64,000 nt of DNA, from the NCBI RefSeq assembly GCF_024266585.1, contig NZ_CP100647.1, positions 3,949,001 to 4,013,000 of the forward strand, written 5' to 3'. Of this stretch, positions 60,484-64,000 are shown one piece after another. A program made the translations under genes and the position numbers. The stretch's first letter is position 1, and every line of letters begins with the position of its first letter. This DNA comes from Xanthomonas sacchari. GTDB lineage: Bacteria; Pseudomonadota; Gammaproteobacteria; Xanthomonadales; Xanthomonadaceae. The notes beneath the pieces are model-generated. The model did not search any database and was not told the origin of the DNA. It worked only from the letters and a program-made list of their open reading frames with translations.

Positions 60484-61395
60484 TCACCGCGGCCGCGCCC
60501 ACGGCGGCGGGTCGGCCAGTTCGGCCTGCATGAACTCGACGAAGGCGCGCACCCGCGGCGGCACCAGCCGGCGCTGCGGCATCACCGCATAGATGCCAGT
60601 CTCGGCCAGCGGGTAGTCGGCCAGCACCTGGCGCAGCCGTCCCTGCCGCAGGTCCTCGGCCACGTGCCATTCCGAATGCAGGGCGATGCCCTGCCCGTTG
60701 ATCGCGGCATCGCGCAGCACCTCGCCGAAGTTGGTCTCCAGCGGCCCGGCCACGCGGACGGCGATCTCGCCGTCGGGGCCCTGCAGTCGCCAGGTGTCCT
60801 GGCGGCCGTCGCTGCCGGTCAGCAGCAGGCACGCGTGCGCGGCCAGGTCGGCCGGCGTGGCCGGGGTGCCATGGCGGCGCAGGTAGTCGGGGGAGGCGCA
60901 GAGCATGCGCCGATTGCCGGCCAGGCGCCGCGCGACCAGGCTGGAATCGCGCAGCGTGCCGATCCGGATCGCCAGGTCGAAGCCTTCGCTGACCAGGTCC
61001 ACCACGTTGTCGCTCAGGTGCACGCTCAGCCGCACCTGCGGGTGCAGCGCCATGAAGCGCGGCAGCAGCGGCGACACGTACAGGCGCCCGAACGCCGCCG
61101 ACATCGTCACCCGCAGGGTGCCGGCGGCGCTGGCGCCGGCCTGGCGCAGGCCGCCGGCCAGCGATTCCAGGTCCTCGACCAGGGGGCGCCCCTGCTCGGC
61201 CAGGTGCAGGCCTTCCGGGGTCGGGTGCAGGCGCCGCGTGGTCCGGTGCAGCAGGCGCACGCCGAGCGTGCGTTCCAGTCGTTGCAGCCGCTGGCTGGCG
61301 ACCGCCACCGACAGGTCCAGGCTGCGTGCGGCGGCGCTGATCGAGCCGAGGTCGAGCACGCGCAGGAAAAGGGCGATATCGCCGATCCGGTCCAT
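60484..61395 (-). CDS. LysR-family transcriptional regulator
   Basis: A 303-residue regulator. The N-terminal winged helix (MDRIGDIALFLRVLDLGSISAAARSLDLSVAVASQRLQRLERTLGVRLLHRTTRRL) is typical and the effector domain occupies about 90-295. Closest in style to DsdC/AaeR-like regulators beside exporters. It is divergent from an MFS transporter across a 100-bp AT-rich gap with a perfect dyad, so it probably controls both genes. Confidence 0.93.
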   Translation of the reverse strand: MDRIGDIALFLRVLDLGSISAAARSLDLSVAVASQRLQRLERTLGVRLLHRTTRRLHPTPEGLHLAEQGRPLVEDLESLAGGLRQAGASAAGTLRVTMSAAFGRLYVSPLLPRFMALHPQVRLSVHLSDNVVDLVSEGFDLAIRIGTLRDSSLVARRLAGNRRMLCASPDYLRRHGTPATPADLAAHACLLLTGSDGRQDTWRLQGPDGEIAVRVAGPLETNFGEVLRDAAINGQGIALHSEWHVAEDLRQGRLRQVLADYPLAETGIYAVMPQRRLVPPRVRAFVEFMQAELADPPPWARPR

Positions 61396-61406
61396 TGTGT
61401 GGATTC

Positions 61407-61425
61407 TATTGAAAGTCGTTCAATA
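61407..61425. promoter_or_regulatory. Candidate LysR operator
   Basis: TATTGAAagtcgTTCAATA is a perfect 19-base dyad (7-bp arms, 5-base centre). It lies 11 bases before the LysR start in the divergent gap, and the T-N-A half-site layout suits a LysR binding site. The stretch to 61445 is AT-rich and probably holds the transporter promoter. Confidence 0.6.
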
Positions 61426-61495
61426 TTTTTACTGTTTTTACTAAGATCCTGCAGGCCTAGGCTGCCGTTCTCCCCGCCACTTCCGGAGCCGCCGC

Positions 61496-62752
61496 ATGGC
61501 CGCCTCGCTCGCCCCGCCTCCCCACCCGCCCGCGGCCGGCCGCACGCCGATCGCGCTGTTCGCGCTGACGGCCGGCGCCTTCGGCATCGGCACCACCGAA
61601 TTCGTGATCATGGGCCTGCTGCTGCAGGTCGCCGCCGACCTGCAGGTCAGCGTCCCCGCCGCGGGGCTGCTGATCTCCGGCTATGCGCTGGGCGTGTTCC
61701 TCGGCGCGCCGCTGCTGACCGTGGCCAGCCGGCGCTGGCCGCGCAAGCGCGTGCTGCTGGCGCTGATGCTGGTGTTCACCGCCGGCAACCTGGCCTGTGC
61801 GCTGGCGCCGAGCTACGCGGCGCTGATGGCGGCGCGGGTGGTCACCTCGCTGGCGCACGGCACCTTCTTCGGCGTCGGCGCGGTGGTCGCCACCACGCTG
61901 GTGCCGCCGCAGCGCAAGGCCTCGGCGATCTCGACCATGTTCACCGGCCTCACCGTCGCCACCCTGCTCGGGGTGCCGGCCGGCGCCTGGCTGGGCCTGC
62001 ACTACGGCTGGCGCGCCACGTTCTGGGCGGTGGCGGCGATCGGCGCGCTGGCCACCGTGGTGATCGCCGCGCTGGTGCCGGCCGACCGCGCCGCGCCGGC
62101 GGCCGTGCCGCTGCGCGAGGAACTGCGCGCGGTCGGTCGTGCGCCGGTGCTGTTGGGCCTGGCGACGACGGTGCTGGGCTATGCCGGCGTGTTCGCCGTG
62201 TACACCTATGTGCAACCGCTGCTGACCCAGGTCACCGGGGTGGCCGACAGCGCGGTGTCGGCGCTGCTGCTGGTGTTCGGCGTGGGCATGATCGTCGGCA
62301 ACGTGCTGGGCGGACGCCTGGCCGACCGCCGCCCGCGGCAGGCCCTGCCGCTGAGCCTGGGCGTGCTGGCCGTGGTGCTGGCGGCGCTGACCCTGGCCCT
62401 GCCGTCGCCGCCAGCGATGACGCTGGGCATCGGCCTGCTCGGCGTGGCCGCCTTCGCCACGGTGGCGCCGCTGCAGGTGTGGGTGCTGGGCAAGGCCGGC
62501 GAGGCCGGCCGGCATCTGGCCTCGAGCCTGAACATCGGCGCGTTCAACCTGGGCAATGCGCTGGGCGCCTGGCTCGGTGGCCTGGTGCTCGGCCATGGCG
62601 GCAGCCTGTCGCAACTGCCCTGGGTGGCGGCGCTGCTGACCCTGGCCGGCCTGGCGGTGGCGCTGGGCGCGCTGCGGCTGTCGCCGGCCACCGCCGCCCC
62701 CGCGGCCGGCACCAGCGCCGGCGCGGGCTGCGCCGCCGGCGGTGCGGCATGA
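61496..62752 (+). CDS. MFS transporter, DHA1 family exporter
   Basis: A 418-residue 12-helix major facilitator. GTTEFVIMGLLLQVAADLQVSVPAAGLLISGYALGVFLGAPLL (helices 1-2) is the AraJ/PbuE/YdhP-type signature, and motif A-like GGRLADRRPRQALPL lies in the central loop. Such exporters move sugars, nucleobases or drugs out of the cell; the substrate is unknown. GGAG precedes the ATG at 61496. It overlaps the SGNH hydrolase gene by 4 bases (ATGA). Confidence 0.9.
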   Translation: MAASLAPPPHPPAAGRTPIALFALTAGAFGIGTTEFVIMGLLLQVAADLQVSVPAAGLLISGYALGVFLGAPLLTVASRRWPRKRVLLALMLVFTAGNLACALAPSYAALMAARVVTSLAHGTFFGVGAVVATTLVPPQRKASAISTMFTGLTVATLLGVPAGAWLGLHYGWRATFWAVAAIGALATVVIAALVPADRAAPAAVPLREELRAVGRAPVLLGLATTVLGYAGVFAVYTYVQPLLTQVTGVADSAVSALLLVFGVGMIVGNVLGGRLADRRPRQALPLSLGVLAVVLAALTLALPSPPAMTLGIGLLGVAAFATVAPLQVWVLGKAGEAGRHLASSLNIGAFNLGNALGAWLGGLVLGHGGSLSQLPWVAALLTLAGLAVALGALRLSPATAAPAAGTSAGAGCAAGGAA

Positions 62753-64000
62753 GCCGGGCGCAGGCGGCGCTGGCGACGGCGCTGCTGGGCACGCTGGCGA
62801 TCGCGGCCGACGCGGCGCCGCGCGACTGGATCGCGACCTGGCAGGCCAGCCCGCAGCCGCTGTGGAGCGCGGACTTCCCGTTCCCGACGCAGACGCCGTT
62901 CCACCTGTGGCGGCAGACCGTACGCCAGGTGGCACGGGTCAGCCTCGGCGGCAGCGAGGTACGCGTGGAGCTGAGCAACGCCTATGGCGACACGCCGCTG
63001 CACATCGGCGCCGCGTCGCTGGCGCTGGCCGGCGACGGCGCGGCGATCCGGCCCGGGTCGCAGCGGCCGCTGCGCTTCGGCGGCAAGACCGACGTCATCG
63101 TGCCGCCGGGCGCGCCGGTGCTCAGCGACCCGGTGGCGCTGGCCGTGCCGGACCTGGCCCGGCTCAGCATCAGCCTGTACCTGCCGCAGCCGACCGCGCC
63201 CTCCACCTTCCACTGGGAAGGCCTGCAGAGCGCCTGGCTGGCCGAGGGCGAGCGCACCGCCGACGCCGCGCTGGCCGGCGCCAGCGCGCTGCCGGTGCGA
63301 CTGTTCGTCAGCGGCATCCAGGTGCGCCGCGCCGACGCCGCCGGTGCGGTGGTGGCGCTGGGCGATTCGATCACCGACGGCGCCGCCTCGACGCCGGGGC
63401 AGGACCGGCGCTGGCCGGACCAGTTGGCCACGCGGCTGGCGGCGCAGCGGGTGGCGGTGCTCAACGCCGGCATCTCCGGCGGCCGCGTGCTGCGCGACCG
63501 CATGGGCCGCAACGCGCTGGCGCGGCTGGACCGCGACGTGCTGGCGCAGCCCGGTGTGCACACCCTGATCCTGCTGATGGGCATCAACGACATCAGTTGG
63601 TACGCCACGCCGTTCGCCCCGGACGATGCGCCGGTGCCGGCCGAGGACCTGATTGCCGGCTACCGGCAGTTGCTGCAGCGCGCGCAGGCGCGCGGCCTGC
63701 GGGTGATCGGCGCCACCCTCACCCCGTTCGAAGGCGCGCTGCCGGACGCGCCGATCCCCGGCTACTACAGCGCGCAGAAGGAAGCCGTGCGCCAGCAGGT
63801 CAACGCCTGGCTACGCGCCGATAACGGCTTCGACGCGATCCTCGACTTCGATGCAGTGCTGCGCGACCCCGCGCACCCGACGCGGATGCGGGCGGCGTTC
63901 GACTCGGGCGATCACCTGCATCCCGGCGATGCCGGCTACGCGGCCATGGCCGACGCCGCCGCGCAATTGCTCGGCGCAGCCCCCGCTGCGCTTCCCGACG
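62749..64000 (+). CDS. SGNH/GDSL family hydrolase, 3' end beyond window
   Basis: 417 codons are visible, still open at the right edge. Signal peptide about 1-22 (ALLGTLAIAADAA). A beta-rich N-terminal region (about 25-195) follows, then an SGNH esterase domain: VALGDSITDGA (block I Ser), NAGISGGRV (Gly block), MGINDI (block III Asn) and GDHLHPGDAGY (block V Asp-His). This matches secreted GDSL esterases acting on acylated carbohydrates. The ATG at 62749 overlaps the MFS stop, so exporter and esterase are co-expressed under the LysR regulator. Confidence 0.88.
   Translation, partial: MSRAQAALATALLGTLAIAADAAPRDWIATWQASPQPLWSADFPFPTQTPFHLWRQTVRQVARVSLGGSEVRVELSNAYGDTPLHIGAASLALAGDGAAIRPGSQRPLRFGGKTDVIVPPGAPVLSDPVALAVPDLARLSISLYLPQPTAPSTFHWEGLQSAWLAEGERTADAALAGASALPVRLFVSGIQVRRADAAGAVVALGDSITDGAASTPGQDRRWPDQLATRLAAQRVAVLNAGISGGRVLRDRMGRNALARLDRDVLAQPGVHTLILLMGINDISWYATPFAPDDAPVPAEDLIAGYRQLLQRAQARGLRVIGATLTPFEGALPDAPIPGYYSAQKEAVRQQVNAWLRADNGFDAILDFDAVLRDPAHPTRMRAAFDSGDHLHPGDAGYAAMADAAAQLLGAAPAALPD

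Overview
The window is about 64 kb of high-GC chromosome from a gammaproteobacterium of the Xanthomonadaceae, most likely Xanthomonas. The genus call is an inference. It rests on gene order (ffs beside dnaX; tig-clpP-clpX-lon-hupB-ppiD; phoB-phoR-ppk-ppx; folC-dedD-cvpA-purF), on family-typical genes (kdkA next to a GT9 glycosyltransferase, an M72 peptidyl-Asp protease, an S46 dipeptidyl peptidase), and on intergenic palindromes carrying the GGAGCGGCTTCAGCCGC core. Almost all of it is core chromosome; accessory material is limited to small islands and intergenic repeats.

Layout. 1-5.8 kb: the first codons of dnaX, tRNA-Ser and 4.5S RNA, then a tightly overlapped minus-strand run kdkA - metallo-beta-lactamase protein - moaA - DUF4440 protein - moaC - moaD - moaE (LPS core kinase plus molybdopterin synthesis), divergent from a GT9 glycosyltransferase. 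6-12 kb: small membrane and hypothetical genes, a PP2C phosphatase, dnaQ-rnhA, and a methyltransferase divergent from gloB-mltD. 12-21.6 kb: protein quality control on the minus strand (tig, clpP, clpX, lon), then hupB, a tRNA-Val and two identical tRNA-Asp genes, then ppiD. A heat-shock-like promoter for lon appears to lie inside the clpX terminator.

21.8-23.8 kb is a small lower-GC island between a tRNA-Leu gene and a four-tRNA cluster (Lys, His, Arg, Pro). It holds one secreted orphan protein and a frameshifted tyrosine-recombinase remnant. 24-38 kb: a Bax-inhibitor-like membrane protein, isocitrate dehydrogenase, a CMD-fold protein with a glutaredoxin, the BepA-like protease, the phosphate regulon core phoB-phoR-ppk-ppx with a Pho-box-like repeat, a GT4 glycosyltransferase with a PAP2 phosphatase, and lpxH. 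38-49 kb: a lipoprotein, an M72 protease, a DUF455 protein, purF-cvpA-dedD-folC, a phosphoglycerate-mutase-like phosphatase and a DAP BII-like S46 peptidase. 49-64 kb: tdh and kbl, separated by a porin and the sulfate uptake operon (sbp-cysT-cysW-cysA); an HNH-nuclease pseudogene carrying a 250-bp MITE; a pseudouridine synthase; an OmpA-like porin; a LysR regulator divergent from an MFS exporter; and an SGNH hydrolase cut by the window edge.

The most unusual items are: the MITE with 30-bp inverted ends and CTAG target duplication inside the HNH pseudogene; an extra ~80-residue, two-helix insertion in CysT; a DedD homologue with two SPOR domains; the integrase remnant and orphan secreted protein beside the tRNA cluster; and several families of intergenic repeats, including a two-copy ~125-bp element and GGGAAT-type arrays that begin at gene stop codons. 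No CRISPR array, complete insertion sequence or defence system was seen.
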